A DNA stretch of 56,549 nucleotides. It comes from Chloroflexota bacterium. GTDB taxonomy: Bacteria; Chloroflexota; Dehalococcoidia; Lucifugimonadales; UBA3495. Shown here piece by piece: positions 36,028 through 45,810 of this stretch. Below the pieces are notes generated by a model. That model ran no database searches and had not been told where the DNA came from. It saw only the letters and a list, made by a program, of their open reading frames with translations. A program made the position numbers and the translations under genes. The stretch spans positions 1 to 56,549 of the forward strand of contig JADFFS010000004.1 in NCBI GenBank assembly GCA_022568195.1, given 5' to 3'. Position 1 is the first letter of the stretch, and each line of letters begins with the position of its first letter.

Positions 36028-37218
36028 TTACTCCGGTTGAGCCTGGCTCTGGGTGCGGACCGGCAATCCATAAATTGAGATGAAACCTTCGGCGGCGGCT
36101 TGGTCGAATGTATCCTCCCGCCCATAGGTAGCCAGGTCGTACTGGTAGAGACTGTTGGTAGCGGTGCGCCCCACCACGGTGCAAGTGGCCTTGTGCAGCC
36201 TGACGCGTACATCGCCGGTTACGTAACGCTGGGTGCTGCGGACGTAGGCGTCCAGGTCCTGGCGATGGGCGGTGAACCACAGGCCGTTGTAGACCATGTC
36301 GGCGTATTCCTGGGCGACCCGCGCCTTGGTTCTGGCTTGCTCTTTACTCAGGGTCAATGCCTCCAGAGCTTTGTGGGCGGCGTGAAGCACGATGGCCGCC
36401 GGCGTTTCATATATCTCTCGTGACTTGATGCCCACCAAGCGGTTTTCCACGTGGTCGACACGGCCTATGCCGTGGCCGCCGGCCAGACCGTTGAGGTGGA
36501 CGATCAAATCCACTCCCGCCATCTCCTCACCGTCAATGGCGGTGGGCGCACCTTGTTGAAAGTGGACCACCAGATACGTGGGCTCATCCGGTGTGGCTGC
36601 CAGAGGTTTGGTCCAAACGTAGGCCTCTTCCGGAGGCTCCAGCCAGGGGTCCTCCAACTCGCCGGCTTCCACACTGCGCCCCCACAAGTTCTCGTCCACC
36701 GAGAAGCGGCTGTCGCTGGCGCTGATGGGCAGGTCCCGCTCTTTGGCGTAATCGATCTCATCCTGGCGGCTCATACCCCAGTCGCGGATGGGGGCTATGA
36801 CCTTAATGTCGGGGGCCAGGGCTGCCATGCTGACCTCCAGGCGCACCTGGTCGTTGCCCTTGCCGGTGCAACCGTGGGCCACGGCGAAGGCCCCTTCGGC
36901 CTGTGCTGCTTCGGCCAAACAACGGGCGATCAGAGGGCGCCCCAGGGCGGTGGCCAGGGGATACTGCTCTTCGTAAACCGCCCCGGCCCGTAATGCCGGG
37001 AACAGAAAGTCCTTGACCAGGGCCTCTTTGGCGTCCACGGTAAGCGCCTTGGCGGCGCCCACCCGCAGGGCACGCTGCCGGATGGCTTCCAGGTCCACCA
37101 TCCCCAGATCGATGGTCAGGGTGACTATCTCCGCGCCGTACTTTTCCTTGAGCCAGGAGACGGCTACCGATGTGTCGAGGCCTCCGCTAAAGGCCAGTAC
37201 TATTTTATTTTCAGGCAT
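36028..37218 (-). CDS. argG: argininosuccinate synthase
   Basis: ArgG joins citrulline and aspartate with ATP. The PP-loop SGGLDTS (11-17) opens the protein, and VAHGCTGKGNDQVRLE, IKVIAPIRDW, and DLPISASDSRFSVDENLWGRS follow, all conserved in the family. Length 396 is standard. AAGGA lies 7 bases before the ATG. It is followed directly by the GNAT gene. argH and argF are not in the window. Confidence 0.96.
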   Translation of the reverse strand: MPENKIVLAFSGGLDTSVAVSWLKEKYGAEIVTLTIDLGMVDLEAIRQRALRVGAAKALTVDAKEALVKDFLFPALRAGAVYEEQYPLATALGRPLIARCLAEAAQAEGAFAVAHGCTGKGNDQVRLEVSMAALAPDIKVIAPIRDWGMSRQDEIDYAKERDLPISASDSRFSVDENLWGRSVEAGELEDPWLEPPEEAYVWTKPLAATPDEPTYLVVHFQQGAPTAIDGEEMAGVDLIVHLNGLAGGHGIGRVDHVENRLVGIKSREIYETPAAIVLHAAHKALEALTLSKEQARTKARVAQEYADMVYNGLWFTAHRQDLDAYVRSTQRYVTGDVRVRLHKATCTVVGRTATNSLYQYDLATYGREDTFDQAAAEGFISIYGLPVRTQSQAQPE

Positions 37219-37352
37219 ACAGAATCCTTGAACTTCTAGGGATAAGCCGGACGGCGCCTGGCTTCGGCCGCGTCGGCGAAGGGGACAGCAATCAGGACGA
37301 TCTCCATCGCGTATGATCTGGAGACGCGAGTTCCCGATGTTGGGTAATTCCC

Positions 37353-38543
37353 TTAAATCTGTGCCAGCGCGTCAGCAAACCGGCCAACGCCCTGGTCGAG
37401 CTCCTCTGTGGTGATGGTTAGCGGGGGCATAAACCGGATCGCGTTTGGCTTTACTGCGTTGAGCAGCAACCCGGCGGCGTTGGCGTGGGTCAACACCTGG
37501 CCGGCGATGTCGCTGTCGAACTCGACGGCCGTCAGCAAGCCTTTACCCCGCACGTCGATGATGAAGGAGAAACGGGACTTCAAGCTATTCAACTGGGCCA
37601 GCAGGTGAGCGCCCATGACGGTGACGTGGGCTGGAATGTCGTTGTCAATGAGAAACTTGGTGCCGGCGTAAGCCGCGGCCGTGGCCAGGGGGTTGCCACC
37701 GAAGGTCGAACCGTGGTCACCGGGCACCAGAGCCATGCAGTACTCCTTGGACAGGAAGGCGCCGATGGGCACGCCATAGCCCAGCCCCTTGGCCAGGGTT
37801 ATCACGTCGGGCTCAACCCCGTATTCCTGGTATCCGAATAGACTTCCCAGACGACCCAATCCGGTCTGTACCTCGTCCAACATCAGCAGCAATCCCTGTT
37901 GATCGCACCACTCCCGGACCCGTTGCAAGTAGTCATCGTCGGGGATGTTGACCCCGCCTTCTCCCTGCACCGGCTCCAAAAACACCGCTGCGGTCTTGTC
38001 GGTGGTGGCGTTCATTATGCCTTCAACATCGTTGAAATCCACGTGGACAAATCCGGGCAGCAGCGGGGTGAATGCTTCCTGGTAGTGGGGTTGACCGGTG
38101 GCGGCCAGGGTGCCCATGGTGCGCCCGTGGAAGGAGTTGAAGGCTGTGATGACCTCGTAAGCGCCGTCTCGGTGCAGTTTGCCATAGCGCCGGGCCAGCT
38201 TCAGAGCTCCCTCGTTGGCCTCGGCGCCGCTGTTGCCAAAGAAAACCCGGTCCAGACAGCTATTGTCGATCAGGATTTGGGCCAGGTTCAGCTGAGGGAC
38301 GGTATAGAATTGATTGGAGGTCTGCACCAACGTGTTTGCTTGGTCCACGATGGCCTGAGTCACGGCGGGATGGCAGTGGCCCAGGTTGTTTACGGCCCAG
38401 CCAGCAACAAAGTCCAAGTATTCCTTACCGTCGGCGTCCCAAACCCGGGTGCCCTCTCCCCTGACGATCACCACAGGTTGTCGCCGCACGGTCTGGGCAT
38501 AGTATTGGTTTTCGATGGCGATATAATCGCTGCTGCTAGTCAT
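37353..38543 (-). CDS. argD: acetylornithine aminotransferase
   Basis: Class III PLP aminotransferase. The lysine K252 stands in ITLAKGLGYGVPIGAF, and the acidic MLDEVQTGLGR site and FFGNSGAEANEGALKLARRY are present. Together with argB, argJ and argG this supports acetylornithine as substrate. The start codon overlaps the UPF0182 stop by 4 bases (ATGA), implying translational coupling. Confidence 0.92.
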   Translation of the reverse strand: MTSSSDYIAIENQYYAQTVRRQPVVIVRGEGTRVWDADGKEYLDFVAGWAVNNLGHCHPAVTQAIVDQANTLVQTSNQFYTVPQLNLAQILIDNSCLDRVFFGNSGAEANEGALKLARRYGKLHRDGAYEVITAFNSFHGRTMGTLAATGQPHYQEAFTPLLPGFVHVDFNDVEGIMNATTDKTAAVFLEPVQGEGGVNIPDDDYLQRVREWCDQQGLLLMLDEVQTGLGRLGSLFGYQEYGVEPDVITLAKGLGYGVPIGAFLSKEYCMALVPGDHGSTFGGNPLATAAAYAGTKFLIDNDIPAHVTVMGAHLLAQLNSLKSRFSFIIDVRGKGLLTAVEFDSDIAGQVLTHANAAGLLLNAVKPNAIRFMPPLTITTEELDQGVGRFADALAQI

Positions 38544-41260
38544 CGGCGACTACCTCCTAAAGTTTCTTTCAAGTCTTCCAAGGCGTTTTGCAACTCATCC
38601 AGCGCGTCCCCAAGCCCGGTGACGGCATCCTGGATTTGGTCCAATTCCACTAGGCCCGGAGATTCATCACGGGTGCCGGCGCTGACGGGTGGGAAGCCGG
38701 CCGGGGAATCTCCTACCAGCATGGCCAGGGCTTCGCGCACGGAATCGGCCATCACAACGTCGGTGCCATCGGCCAGAATGACTTTTTTTAGCTCGGGGAA
38801 TGCCAGGAAATCCGATTGCAAGTACAGGGGCTCCACGTACAGTATTGTACCCTCAATCGGTATAACCAGCAGTTGCCCTCGAATGATCTGGGAGCCTGCC
38901 CCCTCCCAAAGGGTGAATTGTTGGGAAATCTCCTGGTCGTTTTCAATCCGGGCCTCTACCTGGCTGGGTCCGTCGACCTGGGGGTTGCTGGGTAGATGGA
39001 AAGCCAGCAACTGCCCATAGTTGGGCCAATCATTGCGAGCGATGAGCCAGCCCACCAGGTTTTTCTTCTCCCCCGCCGGAGTAAAGGGAACCATCAGCAG
39101 GAACTCTATTTGGTCCTCCCCCGGTATTCGGAACATCAGGTACGAGGACCTTACCCGTACTCCCCGCTTGCCGAACCGGGTTTCCGACGGGATGGCCCAC
39201 TGCTCCGCCTGGTTGAAAAATACCTGAGGCTCGGTGATGTGATAGCGCAAGTAAATCCGAGCCTGGGCCGAAAACAAGCCTATGGGATATCGAATGTGAT
39301 CTCTTAAATCCGGCGGTATCTCCTGAAAGTCCCTGAACAACCCGGGGAATGCATTCCGGTACATTTTGATCAAGGGATCACCGGGCTCGATCACATAGAA
39401 ATCGACGCTGCCATTATAGGCGTCGACGACCACCTTGACACTGTTGCGTATGTAATTGAACCTTTCGTCGAAGGGGGTTGAATAGGGAAACCGGCCGGAA
39501 ACGGTGTAGGCATCCTGGAGCCAAAAGAGCTTACCAGCGTTGTCTAGGACCGGATATGGGTCACGATCCAGCTTGAGAAAGGGGGCTATGGTGCTGACCC
39601 GGTCTCGTATTTGCTTGCGGTATTGGATCCGGCTGTCGGGCGTGATCTGGTCGCTCAACAGAATGTTGACATCAGCGAACTGCGAGGCGTAGGCAAAGCG
39701 CCGTAAGCCGGATGTGAGGGCCACCCCGCCGTCACCCTCGTAGTGCTGCGCCTCCTCCCTGGGATCCACCTCAGGCAATTCGCTATTGACTATGACGAAC
39801 TCCACCGGCGACTCGCCGTAGTAAAGCTCCGGACGATGTACCGGGAACTCGCCCCGGATGGGGATGTCTTGAAGCAGAAACTCGGGACGCCCCTCGCCGG
39901 GCGTGAACCCTGTGGCCGGACTCATGGCGATACCGAAACCATGGGTGTATTGCAGCTTCTGGTTCACCCAGTTCTGGGCGTCGGGAGGCAGATTCTCCGG
40001 GTTTAACTCCCTGGCTGCCACCAACACCTGGAGCTTACGGTTGTTCACCGTGTAGCGGTCCCAGTCCATGTTTAGGAAATTGTAGTAAAGCTCCATGAAC
40101 TGAAGCTGGTTGTAAGCATCTTGAAGCGGTTGCAGGTCCCATAACCGGATGTTGTCCAAGGTGGACTGGCTCTGCTCAACCGCTCTGGCGTCCAATTTGG
40201 GCGTGGACTGGAATGGGACCACTTGTAGCTGGTCCAACTGGTACGCCGCTCGGGTGGCCGTGATGTTACGCAGGATGTAGGGCCGTTCCCGCTCAAACTC
40301 ATTTGGCTGTACCTGGAACCGTTGGAACAACGCGGGATAGGCTAACCCGGCCAATAGCACCATGATCACCCACAGGCTGAAAGCCCCAGCCATGAACCGC
40401 AAACCGCCGAAGAAAATGCTGACGCCAAAGCCCAGGGCTGCCAGCATGGCAATCCCGGTTAAAAGCCAATAGACCGGCATCCTGGCATGAATGTCGGCGT
40501 AAGTTGCACCGAAAACCACTCCGTTGTCGGAGAGCACCAGTTCGTAAACGTTGATGGCGTGGCCCCCTGCGATGGTCAGCATCAAGAAAAGCCCGATAAC
40601 GGCCATGTGCTTCAACAATCTGGGCGCCAACAGGAAACCAATTCCTCTTAGGCTATAAACCGCGACGTACAGGGTCAAAGAAGCCAGGATTACGGTGATT
40701 AGCAACGCAAGAGTCCAGCCTTGGACAAAATTGAGCAGCCCAAGGGTGACCACGTAGAAAGAGGTGTCCAAACCGAACTGGGCATCACTGACGCCGAACG
40801 AAAGTTTGTTGAAATAGAGCAAGAGGGTTTCCCAGCGCCCCGAAGCCGCGGTGCCAAACACGGCAGCCACGATCAGAACGGTGACCGCTGCGGTGGCTAC
40901 AATCGACGCCCAAAGCAACCGGAAAGTGTCCCGAGGAATGGAAAGGGTGGATGCTCCCATGGAGTAGCGCATGGCCAGGTAGAGGTTCAACCCGATGGCC
41001 ACGCCCGCCACCAAAGCTCCCGCCAGGAAAAGCCAGGTCTTCAAAATCAGGATTTTAGTAAAGACGCTGCGGTATCCCAGGTGCTCAAACCATAGCCAGT
41101 CGGTGTATATGCTGCGGGTCCACCACAGGATCAGTATCAGCAGCAGAGCAACCAGCAAAGCCAGGCTGCCGTTGCGAACACGCACCAGGTTGGCAGCGGA
41201 GATTCCAGCGGGAATTGGTCCGGGAGGGGGTTCGGCGTCGTTGGACAGGTTGTAGCTCAT
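38540..41260 (-). CDS. UPF0182 family membrane protein
   Basis: Large protein of about 906 residues: roughly seven spans in the first 320 residues, then a big extracytoplasmic region with YILRNITATRAAY, YTHGFGIAMSPATGF and TRFGKRGVRVRSSYLMF. The C-terminus is acidic, a known UPF0182 trait. The role of the family is not established. It is embedded between argB and argD and overlaps argD by 4 bases. The ATG at 41260 is preferred over TTG at 41266. Confidence 0.88.
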   Translation of the reverse strand: MSYNLSNDAEPPPGPIPAGISAANLVRVRNGSLALLVALLLILILWWTRSIYTDWLWFEHLGYRSVFTKILILKTWLFLAGALVAGVAIGLNLYLAMRYSMGASTLSIPRDTFRLLWASIVATAAVTVLIVAAVFGTAASGRWETLLLYFNKLSFGVSDAQFGLDTSFYVVTLGLLNFVQGWTLALLITVILASLTLYVAVYSLRGIGFLLAPRLLKHMAVIGLFLMLTIAGGHAINVYELVLSDNGVVFGATYADIHARMPVYWLLTGIAMLAALGFGVSIFFGGLRFMAGAFSLWVIMVLLAGLAYPALFQRFQVQPNEFERERPYILRNITATRAAYQLDQLQVVPFQSTPKLDARAVEQSQSTLDNIRLWDLQPLQDAYNQLQFMELYYNFLNMDWDRYTVNNRKLQVLVAARELNPENLPPDAQNWVNQKLQYTHGFGIAMSPATGFTPGEGRPEFLLQDIPIRGEFPVHRPELYYGESPVEFVIVNSELPEVDPREEAQHYEGDGGVALTSGLRRFAYASQFADVNILLSDQITPDSRIQYRKQIRDRVSTIAPFLKLDRDPYPVLDNAGKLFWLQDAYTVSGRFPYSTPFDERFNYIRNSVKVVVDAYNGSVDFYVIEPGDPLIKMYRNAFPGLFRDFQEIPPDLRDHIRYPIGLFSAQARIYLRYHITEPQVFFNQAEQWAIPSETRFGKRGVRVRSSYLMFRIPGEDQIEFLLMVPFTPAGEKKNLVGWLIARNDWPNYGQLLAFHLPSNPQVDGPSQVEARIENDQEISQQFTLWEGAGSQIIRGQLLVIPIEGTILYVEPLYLQSDFLAFPELKKVILADGTDVVMADSVREALAMLVGDSPAGFPPVSAGTRDESPGLVELDQIQDAVTGLGDALDELQNALEDLKETLGGSRR

Positions 41261-41324
41261 ACGCAACTACCGCCGATGCAGGTCCCGCGACAGCCGCCGA
41301 AGGTCGAGAGTTGGAAGAGTGCCA

Positions 41325-42134
41325 TCACGCGAAGGAAGGCGGAAGGGTTTCCCCCAGGATGGTGGTACCCGTGGCGTTACCGCGGACGCAGTCCAGCAAG
41401 GCGCCCGGCCGGCGGCCATCGATAATGTCCGCCACCGGCGAGCGTTCCAGAGCACGTAGGCAGGCGGCCAATTTGGGAATCATCCCGTCTCGTACGACCC
41501 CCGAGTTGAACAGCAGGCGGGCGCGGCGGCGGTCCAAGCGTCGAATCACCCGGCCGTTACCGTCCATGATGCCTTCGACGTCGGTCAAAAAAATCAGCCG
41601 CGCCGCCCCAAGGGCATGGGCCAGTTCTCCTGCTACGGTGTCCCCGTTGATGTTCAAAGCGCCGCCGGAATGCTCAGACCCGTCCTGGCCCTGCCGGGCC
41701 AGAGGAGCAATCATCGGCATGTAACCGCTGTCCAAGAGGGTCTGCAGAAGGCCGCAGTTGACCTTGGCGATCTCCCCGACGTAGCCTAACTCAGGGTTGG
41801 CGACATGAGCTTCCAGCAAGCCGCCGTCGATGCCGCTGATCCCGATGGCCCGCCCGCCAAAGTCGTGCAACTGGGCCACCAGCTCCTTGTTAATCAAGCC
41901 GGTGAGCACCGCTATCACGATCTCCAGGCTGGGAGCGTCGGTGACACGAAGTCCGTTGACGAACCTGGGCGGTATGCCCTGGCGTTGCATCCACTGGGAG
42001 ATGACGTTTCCGCCGCCATGTACCACCACGACTTGCTCATCCTCATTCTGAAGGGTTACCAGGTCCTTCATCGTGGTGTCGTGGCTGCCCAGGGTACTGC
42101 CTCCGATTTTGACGACAATCGGTGGGCCGGGCAC
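41325..42134 (-). CDS. argB: acetylglutamate kinase
   Basis: ArgB phosphorylates N-acetylglutamate. The glycine-rich VVKIGGSTLGSHDT, VVVHGGGNVISQWMQ, FVNGLRVTD and GGALNINGDTVAGELAHALGA are family motifs. The GTG at 42134 has GGAGG 5 bases upstream and is the preferred start (269 residues); a TTG at 42152 lacks a site. It precedes the UPF0182-argD pair by 64 bases. Confidence 0.93.
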   Translation of the reverse strand: MPGPPIVVKIGGSTLGSHDTTMKDLVTLQNEDEQVVVVHGGGNVISQWMQRQGIPPRFVNGLRVTDAPSLEIVIAVLTGLINKELVAQLHDFGGRAIGISGIDGGLLEAHVANPELGYVGEIAKVNCGLLQTLLDSGYMPMIAPLARQGQDGSEHSGGALNINGDTVAGELAHALGAARLIFLTDVEGIMDGNGRVIRRLDRRRARLLFNSGVVRDGMIPKLAACLRALERSPVADIIDGRRPGALLDCVRGNATGTTILGETLPPSFA

Positions 42135-42448
42135 TCGTTCCTCCACTGTCAACGAATGATAACTGTATTAAAGGGCATCTGGCTAAAGAATCGGTGGTCG
42201 TACGAATCTCGGTGCAGGCCTCGCGTCCCTCGAATCCTGCTTTTATATGAGACCCGCAGATCAGGGTAATGGGGCGTCCAGTCTCAGCAGGGCCAAATGG
42301 CGTCCATCTCGTGCATAGGTAATATTATGATCGATTGACATAGATGCTCGAAGAGGTGGTTCTATCGACCACCCGAACCTGAGGCGCCTCCCGGAAACCC
42401 GGCCGTTTCCTCAGGGCGATCTCTGGAAAAGCCGGGTACGTTTGGAGT
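42135..42448. other. 314-bp gap without a recognised gene
   Basis: No coding frame or RNA was recognised between argJ and argB. A TTGACA at 42335 on the plus strand has no good -10 at normal spacing. The gap is presumably the argB leader region, since argJ and argB are on the same strand. Confidence 0.4.
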
Positions 42449-43666
42449 TCAGGTGGTGTAGGCGCTGTTGATGATTACGTATTCCTCAGTAAGATCACAT
42501 CCCCAAGCGGTGGCATCACCCTCGCCGAGGTTTAGCTGCACGCGAAAGGTCACTTCTGGACCCCGCATCAAGGCCACCACAGCGTCGCGGTGAAAGGGGA
42601 CGGGCAGGCCGTTTTGCATGATGCAAACGCCGTTTAGAAACAAATCAATCTTGCTTTCTTCTGCGGATGCGCCGCTTTTACCCAGAGCCATCAACACCCG
42701 GCCCCAGTTGGGGTCGGCGCCATACACCGCCGACTTGACCAGGCTGGAGGATGCGATGCTCCGCGCCGCCTTCCGTGCGTCTCCGATGTCGACGGCGCCG
42801 ACCACGTCGACGGTGATCAGCCGCGATGCGCCCTCCCCGTCCCGGGCCATCTCCCGGGCCAGGTGGACGCAGACCGCGAGCAATGCTTCTTTGAACGTCT
42901 CGGCATCGGCGGAACCTGCGGTGATGGGCCGATTTCCCGCCGTACCGTTGGGCAGAACAAGCAGAGTGTCGTTGGTGCTGGTGTCACCGTCCACAGTCAT
43001 CATGTTGAAGGAAGCGTCCGCGACTTCTCGCAGCGTAGGCCGCAGGTACTCAGGGTCCACGGCGGCGTCTGTGGTAATGAAGGCCAGCATGGTGGCCATG
43101 TTGGGGTGGATCATCCCCGAGCCCTTGGTAACGCCGCCCATAGTGACTTGACGTCCGTCTAGCTGGAAGGTGACCGCCACCTCTTTGGGCCGCGTGTCGG
43201 TGGTCATCATGGCACGGGCCACGGCATGGCCCCCGTCGTCGGTCAGGATTATCTGATCGATGCCTGTGCGGATAAGGGACATGGGCAGCTCGACGCCGAT
43301 GATGCCGGTGCTGCAAACCACCACTTCCCGCTGCTGCACCCCCAAGTGTTGGGCGGCCAGCTCAGCCATCTCCTTGGCATCTTCAAAACCCTGGTTTCCG
43401 ACGCAGGTATTGGCGATCCCGGCGTTGACGACCACGGCCCTCACCGGCCCTCCACCCACGTGCTCCTTGGTCACCGTTACCGAAGGGGATACGATGGTGC
43501 TGGTGGTATAGACGCCGGCGGCATTGCAGGGAGCCTCGGAGAGGATCAATCCCAGGTCCAACTTGTCTTCCGCGTAGGTTTTCAGCCCGGCATAGGTGGC
43601 TCCGGCTCGGAAGCCGCCGGGAGTGGTCACCGTTCCTCCGTCAACGAATTCGATTGCACCGGCCAT
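42449..43666 (-). CDS. argJ: glutamate N-acetyltransferase/amino-acid acetyltransferase ArgJ
   Basis: ArgJ recycles the acetyl group from acetylornithine to glutamate and can also use acetyl-CoA. The proenzyme cleaves itself before the threonine in KGSGMIHPNMATMLAF (T192), which becomes the nucleophile. GNQGFEDAKEMAE and DPNWGRVLMALGKSG are also conserved. The ATG at 43666 is taken. The C-terminus EEYVIINSAYTT is intact. Confidence 0.95.
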   Translation of the reverse strand: MAGAIEFVDGGTVTTPGGFRAGATYAGLKTYAEDKLDLGLILSEAPCNAAGVYTTSTIVSPSVTVTKEHVGGGPVRAVVVNAGIANTCVGNQGFEDAKEMAELAAQHLGVQQREVVVCSTGIIGVELPMSLIRTGIDQIILTDDGGHAVARAMMTTDTRPKEVAVTFQLDGRQVTMGGVTKGSGMIHPNMATMLAFITTDAAVDPEYLRPTLREVADASFNMMTVDGDTSTNDTLLVLPNGTAGNRPITAGSADAETFKEALLAVCVHLAREMARDGEGASRLITVDVVGAVDIGDARKAARSIASSSLVKSAVYGADPNWGRVLMALGKSGASAEESKIDLFLNGVCIMQNGLPVPFHRDAVVALMRGPEVTFRVQLNLGEGDATAWGCDLTEEYVIINSAYTT

Positions 43667-43949
43667 CAAAAATCCGTCCTGGGTTCAAGCGATCTGTCAA
43701 GAAATCTGCTCATATATGGGGAACGAGTATATCACACGCCGCCTCCGGCAATAAAGGAAAACATTGAGACGGCACCGGCCTTGGGGATAGGCAAGGCGGG
43801 CCTTCCCAGCGTCCATTTAATGGGATTGTAGACCGCTCTGGCCCGGGATTGATCAAGGGGGCAAGTCAACTTCTGTACGATGTTCTGGGAGAGCGTAGAC
43901 TCTCCATCTTGGTCTACCCTATAATTCTTACCGGAGGCCTGCAATCGCC

Positions 43950-45251
43950 ATGGCAGCTTTTCGTCCTTTCCGCGGATTTATGTACAACCCCAGCGTGGTC
44001 GGCGACCTGGCCACGGTAGTCTGCCCGCCCTACGATTTGATTACCCCGGAGCTCCAAGAGTCTCTGAAAAATCAAAGCCGTTACAACGTTGTCCACCTGG
44101 AGGCAGGAGAGGGTCTGGACTGGAACGCCCCGGCCCCCGACCACTACAGCGACACCGCCGAGCGTTTCGACGATTGGGTTCACCGGGGGATCCTACAGCG
44201 GGACCCGGAGCCGTGTTTCTACGTGGTACGCCACGTTTACCCGTTCCGGGGGCAGCGCCGCACCAGGTTGGGGTTGACCGGTTGCGTAGGTCTGGAGGAA
44301 TACCAGGCTAGAATAGTGTTCCCCCACGAGTACACCGAGGAGCCGGCCATCTTGGACCGGGTAGCGTTGATGGAGGCTTGTAACGCCAATTTCAGCCCAA
44401 TTATGAGCCTGTACCGTGATTCGGCAAACTACCTGTCGGTGGAGTTGGCGGAAGCGGTCAAGGGCGAACCGGTCATCGATATCCGGACCGGCGGAGATCA
44501 AGACCTGACAATGTGGAGAATTTCCGATCCGGCGGTTCAGGAAAGGATCCAGCGGTTCTTCACCGATACCGGGATATTTCTTGCCGACGGGCACCACCGA
44601 TATGAGGCGGCCCTGAGGTTTCGGCGCAACGAATCCATGGGAAGTCAGGCAAGGGAGGACTCCAGCGCCGCCCAAAACTTTGTGATGATGACCTTGATCG
44701 AGTTCGACGACCCAGGATTAATGGTCTTGCCTTATCATCGGGTCGTTGGCGGCCTGTCACCGGCTCAGCTCACGAAGTTGCAGGAACGCTTGAATCAGGT
44801 CTTCGAGGTCAATCCCACAGCACCGGCAATCCCTGGAGCCGCGGAGCGTTTGCTGGAACAGGTTGCCGATTTCGGCGAGGAGCGCCGGGCGCTTGGGATG
44901 GTGGAAACCGATGGGGACAAAAGCTCGCTCCTCACGCTGCGGGAAGGGGCCGACCAAGGAGACTGGGGCCCATTGGCTGTATCGGAGGCCTGGATTTTGG
45001 AAGAGCAGGTGCTAAAGCCGGTGCTGGGTGAGTCTGCTGCAGAGTACGTTACCTACGTCCACGATCATGAGGCAGCATCGGCGCAACTGTCTTCAGGGCA
45101 GGGCCAGATAGCCTTCTTGCTCAAGCCATTTCCCATGGCACAGTTTGAGGGGATCGTGAGTCAGGGACAGCGGCTTCCCCCCAAGTCCACCTTCTTCTAC
45201 CCCAAACTGCCGACCGGTCTGGTGATCAACAAGCTGGACGGGGCGTTGTAG
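43950..45251 (+). CDS. DUF1015 family protein
   Basis: 433 residues beginning FRPFRGFMYNPSVVGDLATVVCPPYDLI, with IFPHEYTEEPAILDR-like text and the conserved FLADGHHRYEAALRF. This is DUF1015, common in Dehalococcoidia and often near serine or phosphoserine metabolism genes. The enzymatic role is not known. A TATAAT stands at 43920-43925 without a strong -35. The gene converges with the coiled-coil gene (13-base gap). Confidence 0.85.
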   Translation: MAAFRPFRGFMYNPSVVGDLATVVCPPYDLITPELQESLKNQSRYNVVHLEAGEGLDWNAPAPDHYSDTAERFDDWVHRGILQRDPEPCFYVVRHVYPFRGQRRTRLGLTGCVGLEEYQARIVFPHEYTEEPAILDRVALMEACNANFSPIMSLYRDSANYLSVELAEAVKGEPVIDIRTGGDQDLTMWRISDPAVQERIQRFFTDTGIFLADGHHRYEAALRFRRNESMGSQAREDSSAAQNFVMMTLIEFDDPGLMVLPYHRVVGGLSPAQLTKLQERLNQVFEVNPTAPAIPGAAERLLEQVADFGEERRALGMVETDGDKSSLLTLREGADQGDWGPLAVSEAWILEEQVLKPVLGESAAEYVTYVHDHEAASAQLSSGQGQIAFLLKPFPMAQFEGIVSQGQRLPPKSTFFYPKLPTGLVINKLDGAL

Positions 45252-45264
45252 GTAAACCTGGAAC

Positions 45265-45723
45265 CTATCCCAGTTCCATCCGTTCCTGATAGTCGGTGGT
45301 GATGGCCTGCTCGGCCCGCTTGCTGTGCTCGGCTATGAACCGCTCCAGACGCCGGATCTCCCCTTGAGCGGCGGCGTCGTCTTCCGAGGCTCTCGCTGTC
45401 CTGCGTAGGTCCGACAATGCACGGCGGGCTTCGTCCACCTGCTTGACCAGTTCCAAGGCGGCCAGTTCCTCGGTGGCGGTTTTCTTTATGGCCAGTAACC
45501 TGCGGCGGGTAACTTGGGCGTCGTCCAAGCGCTCCTCGATCTCCCCCATTGCCGTCAGGGAAGCGTCCAGGGACGTACTGCCGTAGACCACCTGCCGGGG
45601 CAACCTCCGCAATTGGATGCGAAACTGGCTGATCATGGTGTCCAATTGGGTTTCTTTGTTCTGAATCTCAGCCAGACCGATTCGCAGGGTGGCCATTGCT
45701 TGCTGAAGCTGCGAAATAGCCAT
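45265..45723 (-). CDS. coiled-coil protein of unknown function
   Basis: 152 residues, almost entirely helical with heptad-like patterns (QLQQAMATLRIGLAEIQNKE and EIRRLERFIAEHSKRAEQA). No domain recognised, no export signal. AGGAGG lies 9 bases before the ATG. It lies 87 bases downstream of the class V aminotransferase gene on the same strand. Confidence 0.6.
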   Translation of the reverse strand: MAISQLQQAMATLRIGLAEIQNKETQLDTMISQFRIQLRRLPRQVVYGSTSLDASLTAMGEIEERLDDAQVTRRRLLAIKKTATEELAALELVKQVDEARRALSDLRRTARASEDDAAAQGEIRRLERFIAEHSKRAEQAITTDYQERMELG

Positions 45724-45810
45724 TGTCCGGACCCTCCTGGGGATATCGCAGGAGCCGACGGTCTCCGGGACCTCCCAGAGTGTCGATACGAGGTTGAGAT
45801 GAGTAAGGAC

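Noticed and set aside
37899-39020. 373-codon plus-strand frame across argD and UPF0182
   Set aside because: Antisense shadow of two recognised genes, no family features.
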